From: a virus
Direction: 5' to 3' (one strand)
DNA: 21,830 bases
IMG/VR virus record: IMGVR_UViG_3300040959_000023
Coordinates: 1 to 21,830 of that record
The position numbers and the translations under genes were made by a program. The first letter of the stretch is position 1, and the number at the start of each line of letters is the position of its first letter. Shown here piece after piece: positions 1 through 7,008 of the stretch. The notes under the pieces are model-generated. The model was not told the DNA's origin. It ran no database searches and saw nothing but the letters and a program-made list of their open reading frames with translations.

Positions 1-120
1 ATAGCCGCTTTCTGGCGGTGTGTTGATAAGCCGATCTGACAACGGGACGCCTCGTCAGGTCGCACAACACACCACCCGAGCGCGGCGGGCTACGCCCGTT
101 GGATGGCCGATCACTGACGA
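1..120 (+). ncRNA. Structured GC-rich leader (candidate 5' UTR or RNA element)
   Basis: No plausible gene is seen here. The DNA is much more GC-rich than the genes after it (about 68% by hand count over 61-120). Bases 17-25 are the exact reverse complement of 65-73 (9 bp). Inside that, 33-40 pairs with 54-61 (8 bp, one G-U). A further hairpin pairs 86-90 with 94-98 over a 3-base loop. The motif gccgatc followed by tgac occurs at 30-40 and again at 106-118, so the second copy could compete for the inner stem. No U-run follows, so it does not look like a terminator. It could be an untranslated leader, a small RNA, or the tail of an element that begins outside the window; the function is not known. 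Confidence 0.45.
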
Positions 121-132
121 AGGAGAATAGTG

Positions 133-186
133 ATGAGTAACTGTGTTATCCTAAACGGTAATACCTGCCGTGTATGCGGAGATTAA
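133..186 (+). CDS. 17-residue Cys-rich mini-protein or leader peptide
   Basis: A very short reading frame encoding MSNCVILNGNTCRVCGD. It is supported by a strong Shine-Dalgarno AGGAG at 121-125 placed 7 bases before the ATG, as good as any site in the window. Three of 17 residues are cysteine, including a CxxC pair, which could bind a metal or respond to redox. It lies just after the structured leader and 36 bases ahead of the next start, so it may be a leader peptide that sets translation of the downstream operon. No family is recognised. A chance ORF behind a chance ribosome site cannot be excluded. Confidence 0.4.
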   Translation: MSNCVILNGNTCRVCGD

Positions 187-222
187 CCACCATATCTACC
201 GCAAAAGATAAGGAGAAGAACA

Positions 223-498
223 ATGAGTGAAGAAATCGGCACGATTTGTGTAGAAGAAGTCCAAGAGCATGACGATGGCAGTGCCACCTACACGATGCTC
301 ATGGATGACAAGTCACGGCAGCTTGTGATCAACGAGGGCATCAGGCTGGTCTTCAACTGCGCTGCCTACGGCGTCGATCTGGAAGATGTCTACGACTGGA
401 TCGCATCGCATAAAGAGGAGAAGCATGAAGAGTCCTCTGAATACGGTAACTATGGAGAGAACAATCCGCCACTAGGAGACACCAGTGTTTACGATTGA
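223..498 (+). CDS. Conserved phage protein of unknown function (91 aa)
   Basis: First ordinary gene of the rightward arm, with a Shine-Dalgarno AAGGAG at 210-215 ahead of the ATG at 223. The protein is acidic, with a compact N-terminal part (residues 1-62) containing a DDGSATYTMLMDD stretch followed by predicted helices, and a Glu/Asn/Gly-rich tail that looks disordered. Similar short acidic proteins with a 'GSATYTxxMDD...INEG' pattern occur in many marine phages as I recall them, but none has a known role. Its end overlaps the next gene by 14 bases, indicating translational coupling. By position next to the leader and upstream of the replication genes it is probably an early gene. Confidence 0.75.
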   Translation: MSEEIGTICVEEVQEHDDGSATYTMLMDDKSRQLVINEGIRLVFNCAAYGVDLEDVYDWIASHKEEKHEESSEYGNYGENNPPLGDTSVYD

Positions 499-715
499 GT
501 TTGAACCTGATGCTGCTGTGATCACAAGCTTGGATGAACACGATCAGTTTGAGGACGTTGAGGTTGTCATAGGTGAAGATGGTACTGTATACATGAGACA
601 GTTCAACGAAGAACTAAATGAGTACCAGCTATTGTACATGTCATTCCAACAGTACCTAGATATAGCCTACGCTCTAAACAAGACACAAGGAATGTACTAT
701 GTCGAAAGAACATAA
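485..715 (+). CDS. Small acidic protein of unknown function (76 aa), GTG start
   Basis: The reading frame starts at GTG 485, chosen because AGGAG at 474-478 sits 6 bases upstream and no in-frame ATG gives a better site. It overlaps the preceding gene by 14 bases and the following one by 17, so the three small genes form a coupled cluster. The product is acidic and Tyr/Gln-rich, with beta-strand-like segments (FTIEFEP, VEVVIGEDGTVYMRQF) followed by a helix. No family is recognised. The compact fold and early position would suit a small host-takeover or regulatory protein, but nothing in the sequence shows this. Confidence 0.65.
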   Translation: MFTIEFEPDAAVITSLDEHDQFEDVEVVIGEDGTVYMRQFNEELNEYQLLYMSFQQYLDIAYALNKTQGMYYVERT

Positions 716-902
716 GACGGTGCTAGTAGACCCCACAGGTCAACATCCTGAGTATCACGTGGCCTTGCATATAAACGATGCTATTGAGGCTTGCCGTATG
801 TACATGCAAGCACAGGCCTTGCGTGACAACATCGAAGCAGTGTATGATGACATCTTCGATAGCTGGGACTACTGGCATCCAGGTGATATGCAGAAGTTCT
901 AG
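699..902 (+). CDS. Small protein of unknown function (67 aa)
   Basis: The ATG at 699 lies inside the end of the previous gene and has an AAGGA ribosome site about 9 bases upstream. The protein is acidic, with a predicted beta strand at the N-terminus (KTVLVDP), a helix around residues 25-50 and an aromatic cluster DSWDYWHPGD near the end. No family is recognised. It closes the cluster of small early genes; a 32-base gap separates it from the helicase gene, with no terminator visible, so they are probably cotranscribed. Confidence 0.65.
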   Translation: MSKEHKTVLVDPTGQHPEYHVALHINDAIEACRMYMQAQALRDNIEAVYDDIFDSWDYWHPGDMQKF

Positions 903-934
903 GTACAATAGCAGCAGAGAGAGGTGCATTACGC

Positions 935-2161
935 ATGATGGAGCTAGCACTTATCAGGACTCTTATGAACAAAGAGTTCCACGAAGATCACAAAGGCATC
1001 CGTTGCCCCGATAAAATCTTCACTAAGGATGTGCGTAAGATCAAGCAGACGCTGGATTACGCCATTGACACATACCAGAAAGACCTCACCCCTTCTGAAC
1101 TTGAGGCGCTGTTCTTTGCTAACAACAGCAGCATGACTACTGCGAACAAGCAGGCCTACAAAGACCTCTTCCGTAAGATTCAGCGTGAGCAACCTATGTC
1201 TGCTGACATTGCTGAAGATGTATTGTCTAAGATGTTTCAGCAGGTGGTAGGCGAAGAGATTGCTAACCTAGGCTTCAACTACGTGAACGGCACTGAGGCT
1301 ACTCTTGAGCCTCTACGTAAGTTGCTGTCGGACTATCAAGATGACTTCATGCCCAACCTCAAGGTAGACTGGGATGACATCAGCATTGACACTCTGCTGA
1401 AGGCTAATGACATTCAGTCTCAGTGGAAGTGGAACATCCCTTCGCTACAACGTAGGGTGGAGGGTATCTCTGGCGGTCACTTGGTTATCGTGGGTGCACG
1501 ACCTAACACAGGCAAGACCAGCTTCCATGCTAGCACACTGGCAGGCCCTGATGGCTTTGCTCAGCAGGGTGCCAAGTGCATGATCCTGTGTAACGAAGAA
1601 GCGTATGAGCGTGTTGGTGCACGGTATCTCAGTGCTGCTACCAGTATGGGCATGGATGAAGTGAAGGGAAACTATGTACTGGCTGCTAGTCGCTATGCTG
1701 CTGTGAAGGATAACATCTTCATCAAGGACAGCACAGGCAAGGATATGGCATGGGTAGAGGCTATCGTGAAAGCATACGAGCCTGACGTTGTTGTCTTGGA
1801 TATGGGCGATAAGTTTGCTGCACGTACAAGTGACAAGTCTGATGTGTACCTCAAGGATGCAGCTATCCATGCACGTAACATCGCTAAGCAGTACAAGTGT
1901 GCTATCATCTGGATGTCACAGTTGTCTGCCGTAGCTGAAGGTGTGGTACGTGTGGATCAGTCTATGCTTGAAGGTAGTAAGACAGGCAAGGCAGCAGAGG
2001 CTGACCTTATGATCCTCATCTCTAAGAACAGACCTGTTGAGGGACAGGAAGAAGAAGACACCCAGCGCCACTTGAACATTGCTAAGAACAAGCTTAAAGG
2101 TGGGTATCATGGGGTGATACATTGTGAGTTGGATGGTGAACGCAGCCAATACACATCTTGA
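935..2161 (+). CDS. DnaB-type replicative DNA helicase
   Basis: Hexameric, ATP-driven helicase expected to unwind DNA at the phage fork. The N-terminal half (about residues 1-165) is helical and unlike a known primase: I see no TOPRIM acidic motif and no zinc-binding cysteine set. The C-terminal half is a RecA-like core. Walker A is GARPNTGKTS at 187-196, a Walker B-like VVVLDMGD at 285-292, a DnaB/T7 gp4-type motif SQL at 328-330, and a basic segment near 384-390 where an arginine or lysine finger is usual. At 408 residues it is a helicase without a fused primase, so priming must come from elsewhere. The ATG at 935 has only a modest GAGG site 10 bases away; a second ATG follows at 938. The stop lies 12 bases before the polymerase ATG. 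Confidence 0.88.
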   Translation: MMELALIRTLMNKEFHEDHKGIRCPDKIFTKDVRKIKQTLDYAIDTYQKDLTPSELEALFFANNSSMTTANKQAYKDLFRKIQREQPMSADIAEDVLSKMFQQVVGEEIANLGFNYVNGTEATLEPLRKLLSDYQDDFMPNLKVDWDDISIDTLLKANDIQSQWKWNIPSLQRRVEGISGGHLVIVGARPNTGKTSFHASTLAGPDGFAQQGAKCMILCNEEAYERVGARYLSAATSMGMDEVKGNYVLAASRYAAVKDNIFIKDSTGKDMAWVEAIVKAYEPDVVVLDMGDKFAARTSDKSDVYLKDAAIHARNIAKQYKCAIIWMSQLSAVAEGVVRVDQSMLEGSKTGKAAEADLMILISKNRPVEGQEEEDTQRHLNIAKNKLKGGYHGVIHCELDGERSQYTS

Positions 2162-2172
2162 GGGGAGAGAAC

Positions 2173-4221
2173 ATGAGGCTTACGCTTGACGTTGAGAACA
2201 CAGTGACGAAGCGCAACGGAAAGATGCATCTTGATCCGTATGAGCCTAGCAATACTCTCGTGCAGGTGGGTACGCAGAACGTAGACAACCGTGATGAGAC
2301 TAACATCTTTACGTTTGACCACAAAGAGAAGCAGGATGTTGGTGGCATTCAGCGTAAGAAGTTGCAGATCATCTTAGACAACACAACTTTGCTGATCGGA
2401 CACAACCTCCAGCATGACTTGGCCTGGCTCTGGGAGTGCGGCTTCGTGTATGACGGTGATGTTTATGACACCATGCTTGCTGAGTACCTGCTCCTTCGTG
2501 GGCAGAAAGAACCGCTTAGCCTAGATGCCTGTGCTGAGCGCCGTGGCTTGGAGTATCAGAAGGATGATACGCTCAAGCGTTACTTCAAGGAAGGATACAA
2601 CACCAATGAGATACCTCTATCGGACCTCAGTCACTATCTTCGCTGTGACCTTGATGTCACTAGCAGCCTGTTCCTCGCAACCGAGAATGATTACGCTCAG
2701 CCCGGAGCCGACTCCCTCGCGCGAGTTAAGCGAGTCACCTTCGAGACCTGCAAGTTGCTCACGCGAATGTACATGCGAGGAGTCAGGGTGGATCGAAAGG
2801 CGCTTGGACTAGTACGTGAAGAGTTTGAACAAGAACGTGCTGACATCCTGCAACGCCTGTCCACGAAGACACGTGAGTTGATGGGTGCTACCCCTATCAA
2901 TCTCAATTCTCCTGAGCAGGTTTCGCAGGTCGTGTTCTCTCGGCGTGTTAACAACAAGAAAGAGTGGGCCAACCTGTTTGACTACGTGTTCAGTGACACA
3001 GAGTTCAAGGATGCAGTCAACTCCAACAGCACTGTCATCATGAAGACTCGTGCCGCCACCTGCCCTGAGTGCAAGGGTGAAGGCAAAGTGTACAAGCTGA
3101 AGAAGGATGGCACACGCTACGCTAGGCCCAACAAATGTACTAACTGCGATGCGCGTGGGTATCTGCTACACCAGACTAAAGAGGTGGCAGGCCTGATGTT
3201 CTCTGCCCCTAGCAAGAAGTGGGTCAGCGCCAATGGCTTCAGCACAAGTAAGGACAACCTAGATACGCTCATGGCTACTGCTAAGACGCGAGGCATGGAG
3301 CAGGCTGTGTCTTTCCTTGGTGACCTGAAACGCCTGTCTGCTGTGTCTAGCTACCTGTCTAGCTTTGTGGATGGCATTGACACTTACACTAAACCTGACG
3401 ACATGCTTCACGTCTCCCTGACGCAGCACATCACAGCCACAGGTCGCTTCTCTGGGCGTAACCCTAACATGCAGAACATGCCGCGTGGTGGTACGTTCCC
3501 TGTGAAGCGTGTGTTTGTATCTCGCTGGGACGGAGGCAACATCATGGAAGCTGACTTCGCTCAGCTAGAGTTCCGTGTTGCTGCATTCCTGAGCCAGGAT
3601 AAGGTAGCTATGGAAGAGATTGCTACTGGCTTCGATGTGCACAGTTACACGGCACAGGTTATCTCTGATGCAGGTCAGCCTACGTCACGACAAGAGGCTA
3701 AGGCACACACGTTTGCACCTTTGTTTGGTGCTACAGGTTACGGCAGGTCCAAGGCAGAAGCATCATACTACGAACACTTCACTGAGAAGTACAAGGGTAT
3801 CGCTAAGTGGCACAAGAAGCTAGGAGATGAAGCTGTGCGTCTGCTGAAGATTACGAATGTCTCTGGTAGGCAGTACGCTTTCCCTGATGTAACACGCAGG
3901 TCTAACGGGAGTGTAACGCACTTCACCATGATCAAGAATTACCCTGTGCAGGGCTTTGCTACAGGCGATGTTGTACCTGTTGTGCTTATTGAAATGGAGA
4001 AGCGCCTGAGCAACATGCAATCCTGCCTTGTGAATACAGTGCACGACAGTATGGTGATTGACGTGCATCCTGATGAGACACAACAGGTTATTCAGACAGT
4101 GCACGATATGAACGAGGGACTGAATGACTTGATTGAACAGTACTACGATGTTAAGATGAACGTACCTCTGCTGCTTGAAGCTAAGCTGGGTCCGAATTGG
4201 CTTGACACCAAAGACGTGTAA
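2173..4221 (+). CDS. Family A DNA polymerase with 3'-5' exonuclease and DnaJ-like zinc finger
   Basis: Replicative DNA polymerase of the Pol I/T7 type (682 aa). I take ATG 2173, with AGGGGAG 5 bases upstream, over an in-frame TTG at 2158. The exonuclease domain has ExoI D6-V-E8, ExoII N78/D82 and ExoIII Y155xxxD159. The polymerase domain has motif A DFAQLEFR (D461), motif B with K510 and FGxxGYG-type O-helix residues, and motif C HDS (D625). All catalytic residues are present. Between the domains lies an insertion with CPECKGEG (297-304) and CTNCDARG (322-329), two halves of a DnaJ-type zinc-binding module. The residue aligned with E. coli Phe762 is F514. There is no 5'-3' exonuclease domain. 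The gene follows the helicase closely and precedes the ssDNA-binding candidate and exonuclease, matching a T7-style fork plus end-processing set. Confidence 0.93.
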   Translation: MRLTLDVENTVTKRNGKMHLDPYEPSNTLVQVGTQNVDNRDETNIFTFDHKEKQDVGGIQRKKLQIILDNTTLLIGHNLQHDLAWLWECGFVYDGDVYDTMLAEYLLLRGQKEPLSLDACAERRGLEYQKDDTLKRYFKEGYNTNEIPLSDLSHYLRCDLDVTSSLFLATENDYAQPGADSLARVKRVTFETCKLLTRMYMRGVRVDRKALGLVREEFEQERADILQRLSTKTRELMGATPINLNSPEQVSQVVFSRRVNNKKEWANLFDYVFSDTEFKDAVNSNSTVIMKTRAATCPECKGEGKVYKLKKDGTRYARPNKCTNCDARGYLLHQTKEVAGLMFSAPSKKWVSANGFSTSKDNLDTLMATAKTRGMEQAVSFLGDLKRLSAVSSYLSSFVDGIDTYTKPDDMLHVSLTQHITATGRFSGRNPNMQNMPRGGTFPVKRVFVSRWDGGNIMEADFAQLEFRVAAFLSQDKVAMEEIATGFDVHSYTAQVISDAGQPTSRQEAKAHTFAPLFGATGYGRSKAEASYYEHFTEKYKGIAKWHKKLGDEAVRLLKITNVSGRQYAFPDVTRRSNGSVTHFTMIKNYPVQGFATGDVVPVVLIEMEKRLSNMQSCLVNTVHDSMVIDVHPDETQQVIQTVHDMNEGLNDLIEQYYDVKMNVPLLLEAKLGPNWLDTKDV

Positions 4222-4230
4222 TGGTATAAC
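4202..4230 (+). promoter_or_regulatory. Sigma70-like promoter ahead of the ssDNA-binding candidate
   Basis: A perfect -35 hexamer TTGACA (4202-4207) is followed after exactly 17 bases by TATAAC (4225-4230), 5 of 6 to consensus. It overlaps the last codons of the polymerase gene. Transcription would start near 4237, giving a leader of about 27 bases to the ATG at 4264. This is the best-scoring promoter I found in the window. It would let the downstream gene be made at a higher level than the polymerase, using the host RNA polymerase. Confidence 0.7.
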
Positions 4231-4263
4231 TACAGGTTCTTGAAACGTGAAAGGAAAAACACG

Positions 4264-5136
4264 ATGAGTAACGAACTGACTATCGCGCAGGACATGGGTA
4301 TGTCTCTGGCTGAAGCTATGGGTATCTCCTCTGGAGCCTCCACTAGCTCTGTGTATATGCCGCGCATGGCCATCCTGCACAACGGTATCATGGGTAAGAT
4401 GGATGTTGGTGGCAAGACCATCAAGACTGAAGTCATCCCTGCAGGTGCATACAAATACAACCCTGATGCAGAGACTACCATCTACTCTGTGAACCCTGAG
4501 ATTCGCATCTTTGCTGTGCGTGAACAGTGGATGCGCTGGGACAACGACAACGAGACCATGCTCAAGACTGTCATGGCTACCAACCTGAAGGGTGACCTGA
4601 AGGACAACAACGGTGGCTTCAACTTGGGTCGGCCCAGCGGCTACATCAAAGACTTCAAGTCCCTGTCTGAGGACATGCAGAACCTGATGCGTTCCGTGAA
4701 GCGCAACAAGGTTGTCTTTGGTCTGGTGACTATGGTTGATGCAATGGATGAGAGCGGTGAGCCTGTTGAGGGTTATACTGACCCCATGCCTTTCGCTATC
4801 GACCTGAAGAACACTGCTAGCATCAAGGCTCTGGATCATGCGCTGGGTGTGCTTGAGCGTAACAAGGTCATGCCGCCGCAGCACACGCTGATCCTTGAGG
4901 CTGAAGAGCATAGCATTCCTACTGGTGCTACGTATCAGGTGCCGATCTACAAGGCAGGTGCTAACATTGGGTTCCAGCCTGGCGACAACGACACGCTGCG
5001 TGACTTCCTCGACTACATTGAGTACGTCAACAAGTCTATCCTTGCTAAGTGGGAAGAGAAAAACACTGACCACGGCATGTCTGGTGAAGAGGTAGACATG
5101 GTTCATGAGTTTGTAAACGTCGAAGAGGCAGACTGA
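4264..5136 (+). CDS. Candidate single-stranded DNA-binding protein
   Basis: A 290-residue acidic protein with no motif I can name. The start is ATG 4264 with AAGGA 8 bases upstream, preferred over an in-frame TTG at 4240. The body looks like a mixed beta-rich fold (for example IKTEVIPAGAYKYNP and IRIFAVREQWMRW), with aromatic and basic residues in the first half and an acidic tail, DMVHEFVNVEEAD, at the C-terminus. Phage and bacterial ssDNA-binding proteins often end in such an acidic tail used to recruit replication partners. Its place between polymerase and exonuclease, and its own strong promoter (such proteins are needed in bulk), fit this role. The assignment is inference from context and tail, not homology. 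Confidence 0.5.
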   Translation: MSNELTIAQDMGMSLAEAMGISSGASTSSVYMPRMAILHNGIMGKMDVGGKTIKTEVIPAGAYKYNPDAETTIYSVNPEIRIFAVREQWMRWDNDNETMLKTVMATNLKGDLKDNNGGFNLGRPSGYIKDFKSLSEDMQNLMRSVKRNKVVFGLVTMVDAMDESGEPVEGYTDPMPFAIDLKNTASIKALDHALGVLERNKVMPPQHTLILEAEEHSIPTGATYQVPIYKAGANIGFQPGDNDTLRDFLDYIEYVNKSILAKWEEKNTDHGMSGEEVDMVHEFVNVEEAD

Positions 5137-5137
5137 T

Positions 5138-6001
5138 ATGAACCATCCCGCTGAACTTGCTGTGTACGACTACCTTCAGAAAGCTATGAAGGGTGAGACA
5201 CACATGGCTGATGAGATTCGTGAGCAGGTAGCTCAGGATGTTAAAGCAGCCTTGGAAAAGCAGTTCAGCGGCCCTCCTCGTGGCGACTTCAGGCTCAGGA
5301 TGTCCAACATTGGGCGTCCTACCTGCCAGCTTTGGTACGAGAAGAATGACCCTGAAGGCAGAACACCTCTGCCACCTCACTTCCTGATCAACATGATCTT
5401 GGGTGATATTGTAGAGGCTGTCTTCAAGGGTCTACTGAGGGCCGCTGGCATTAAATTTACTGACAACGAGAAGGTCACCCTGAACCTACCTGATGGCACT
5501 GCTATCAAGGGTGAGTTTGACATGATCTTGGATGATGCAGTGGATGACGTTAAGTCTGCTTCACCTTGGTCGTATCAACATAAGTTCGTTGACTATGAGA
5601 CCTTGAAGAAGGGCGACTCCTTTGGATACGTCCCTCAGTTGTTCGGCTATGCTACTGCTGCAGGCAAGAAGGCTGGTGGCTGGTGGGTAGTCAACAAAGG
5701 TAACGGTGAGTTTAAGTATGTGCCTGTTGAAGAGGATAACCCTGAGGCGGTACTTGAGCAGATTCAAGAGACGGTATCGTACATCAACAACGATGAGCCG
5801 TTTGAGCGTTGCTTTGAGCCAGTAGAAGAGACGTTCTATAAAAAGCCTACTGGTAACCTGAAGCTTGGCACACAGTGTGGTTTCTGTGAGTACAAGCATA
5901 AGTGCTGGCCTGGTTTGCGTACTTTACCTAACGTCAAGTCTACTGCGCAGCAGCCTCCTATGGTTGACTATGTGCACATTGATCCGCAGTACGATGTCTA
6001 G
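5138..6001 (+). CDS. Cas4/RecB-like PD-(D/E)XK exonuclease with iron-sulfur cysteines
   Basis: A nuclease of the Cas4/AddB/RecB type (287 aa). Motifs in order are GDIVE (E93), GEFD (D128), D137-V-K139, and QLFGYA (167-172), which together form the PD-(D/E)XK active site. One cysteine (C63, RPTCQLWYE) precedes the nuclease core and three follow it (C247, C250, C256 in CGFCEYKHKCW), the arrangement that binds a [4Fe-4S] cluster in Cas4 and AddB. Its place after the polymerase matches T7 gene 6, so it probably degrades host DNA and trims or resects phage DNA. The gene starts 1 base after the previous stop. ATG 5204, behind AAGGGTGAG, is an alternative start that would remove 22 residues without touching any motif. 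Confidence 0.85.
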   Translation: MNHPAELAVYDYLQKAMKGETHMADEIREQVAQDVKAALEKQFSGPPRGDFRLRMSNIGRPTCQLWYEKNDPEGRTPLPPHFLINMILGDIVEAVFKGLLRAAGIKFTDNEKVTLNLPDGTAIKGEFDMILDDAVDDVKSASPWSYQHKFVDYETLKKGDSFGYVPQLFGYATAAGKKAGGWWVVNKGNGEFKYVPVEEDNPEAVLEQIQETVSYINNDEPFERCFEPVEETFYKKPTGNLKLGTQCGFCEYKHKCWPGLRTLPNVKSTAQQPPMVDYVHIDPQYDV

Positions 6002-6434
6002 GCGTCCTCGACACAACAGCAGGGCGTATCGCAGCGGTTTGGAAAGCCAGATCGCTGCTTTCCTTAAGCAATGCCAGAAGGAAGTACGCTATGAGAAGCT
6101 GAAGGTGGAGTGGGAAGACCTACGCTACCGCACGTACACCCCAGACTTTGTGTTAGACAACGGTATCATCATTGAGACTAAGGGTATGTTTGACAATGAT
6201 GATAGGCGTAAGCACTTAGCCATCAAAGAGCAACATCCAGAGCTAGACATACGCTTTGTGTTCAGTAATGCCCAAGCTAAGTTGTATAAGGGGGCCAAGT
6301 CTAGGTACTGTGAATGGTGTGACAAGTATGGATTCATGTGGGCACACAGAATTATCCCACCTGAATGGTTGACTGAGAAGGGTAAACCCCCTAGTTTAGA
6401 ACGAGTCACACTAAAAACAAAAAGGAAGAAGTGA
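5994..6434 (+). CDS. T7-like endonuclease I (Holliday junction resolvase)
   Basis: This 146-residue protein closely resembles T7 gp3 (149 aa). It carries the SGLE motif (E17), the catalytic series YTPDF (D51) and IIIETKG (E61, K63), and the family signature HPELDIRFVFSNAQAKLYKG (81-100), followed by the typical WCDKYG and IPPEWL segments. The enzyme cuts branched DNA, resolving replication and recombination intermediates before packaging. ATG 5994 overlaps the exonuclease gene by 8 bases and gives the expected family length; the open frame extends further upstream but without a sensible start. The stop overlaps the start of the next gene (TGATG). Confidence 0.92.
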   Translation: MSRRPRHNSRAYRSGLESQIAAFLKQCQKEVRYEKLKVEWEDLRYRTYTPDFVLDNGIIIETKGMFDNDDRRKHLAIKEQHPELDIRFVFSNAQAKLYKGAKSRYCEWCDKYGFMWAHRIIPPEWLTEKGKPPSLERVTLKTKRKK

Positions 6435-6781
6435 TGCCACGTGATATCGAAGACGATGAGTTCGCTATCGTACTGCGTCCATTGGATTACACGGGTGATG
6501 GCTCTGATTGGTCAGGCAATGTCTCTACCAAGCTTGTCATGAGTCCTGATTGTGAGTTGCCTGTAGGTATTCTTGGACACGTCTATGATGTAGCGACTAT
6601 GATGGCTACCTTCTTGGATGTGGCTGCTGATTACCCTGACATCTATGAGCTTGTAGAAGAACGCCGTGATGAGCTACTGGGTATGCTGGATGGCCAGCAG
6701 AAAGAAGAGCCAGTGGAAGTACAACGTGATGGCAATGTCTACACCCTGACCCGCTGGACAAAGACAGAAGGCAACGCATGA
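6434..6781 (+). CDS. Protein of unknown function (115 aa)
   Basis: Translation probably starts at ATG 6434, which shares one base with the endonuclease stop and has AAAGGA 8 bases upstream; a GTG at 6431 is in frame and cannot be ruled out. The protein is acidic. Residues 1-50 look beta-rich (FAIVLRPLDYTGDGSDWSGNVSTKLVMSP), then a helical segment (HVYDVATMMATFLDVAADYPDIYELVEERRDELLGML) and a short C-terminal strand (VYTLTRWT). No family is named. It is embedded in a string of overlapping genes for nucleotide and DNA metabolism, so a role there is plausible but unproven. Confidence 0.7.
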   Translation: MPRDIEDDEFAIVLRPLDYTGDGSDWSGNVSTKLVMSPDCELPVGILGHVYDVATMMATFLDVAADYPDIYELVEERRDELLGMLDGQQKEEPVEVQRDGNVYTLTRWTKTEGNA

Positions 6782-7008
6782 CACACGATCCTGTCAATAA
6801 ACCTGTACACTACAACCAGGCTGGCCTAGAATGCATCGATGCTATCACAGCCATGACAAGCACCATGAAAGGTGAATGTGGCTACCTAGCAGGCAACATC
6901 CTTAAGTACATCTGGAGGCACGAATACAAGAACGGCCTAGAGGATTTGCGTAAGGCGCAGTGGTATCTCAACAAACTGATCGAAACATACATGGAGAAGC
7001 ATCAATGA
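6778..7008 (+). CDS. DUF3310-like protein (putative nucleotide-kinase-annotated family)
   Basis: A 76-residue protein with the DUF3310 pattern: VNKPVHYNQAGLECIDAI at the N-terminus, then GYLAGNILKYIWRHEYKNGLEDLRKAQWYLNKLIE. The family is common in T7-like and many other phages and is often labelled a nucleotide kinase, although I know of no firm biochemical support for that label. The protein is full length for the family. It starts by an ATGA overlap with the previous gene and ends by an ATGA overlap with the MazG-like gene, so the three are probably made together. Confidence 0.88.
   Translation: MTHDPVNKPVHYNQAGLECIDAITAMTSTMKGECGYLAGNILKYIWRHEYKNGLEDLRKAQWYLNKLIETYMEKHQ

Noticed and set aside
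3820-5106. A 428-codon open frame on the minus strand opposite polymerase and the ssDNA-binding candidate
   Set aside because: It lies fully antisense to well-supported genes, has no ribosome site or recognisable motif, and its His/Val/Leu-rich composition is what the complement of the sense codons gives.
5865-5993. Upstream extension of endonuclease I
   Set aside because: It overlaps the exonuclease gene and adds about 40 residues absent from the T7-type family; ATG 5994 gives the usual length.
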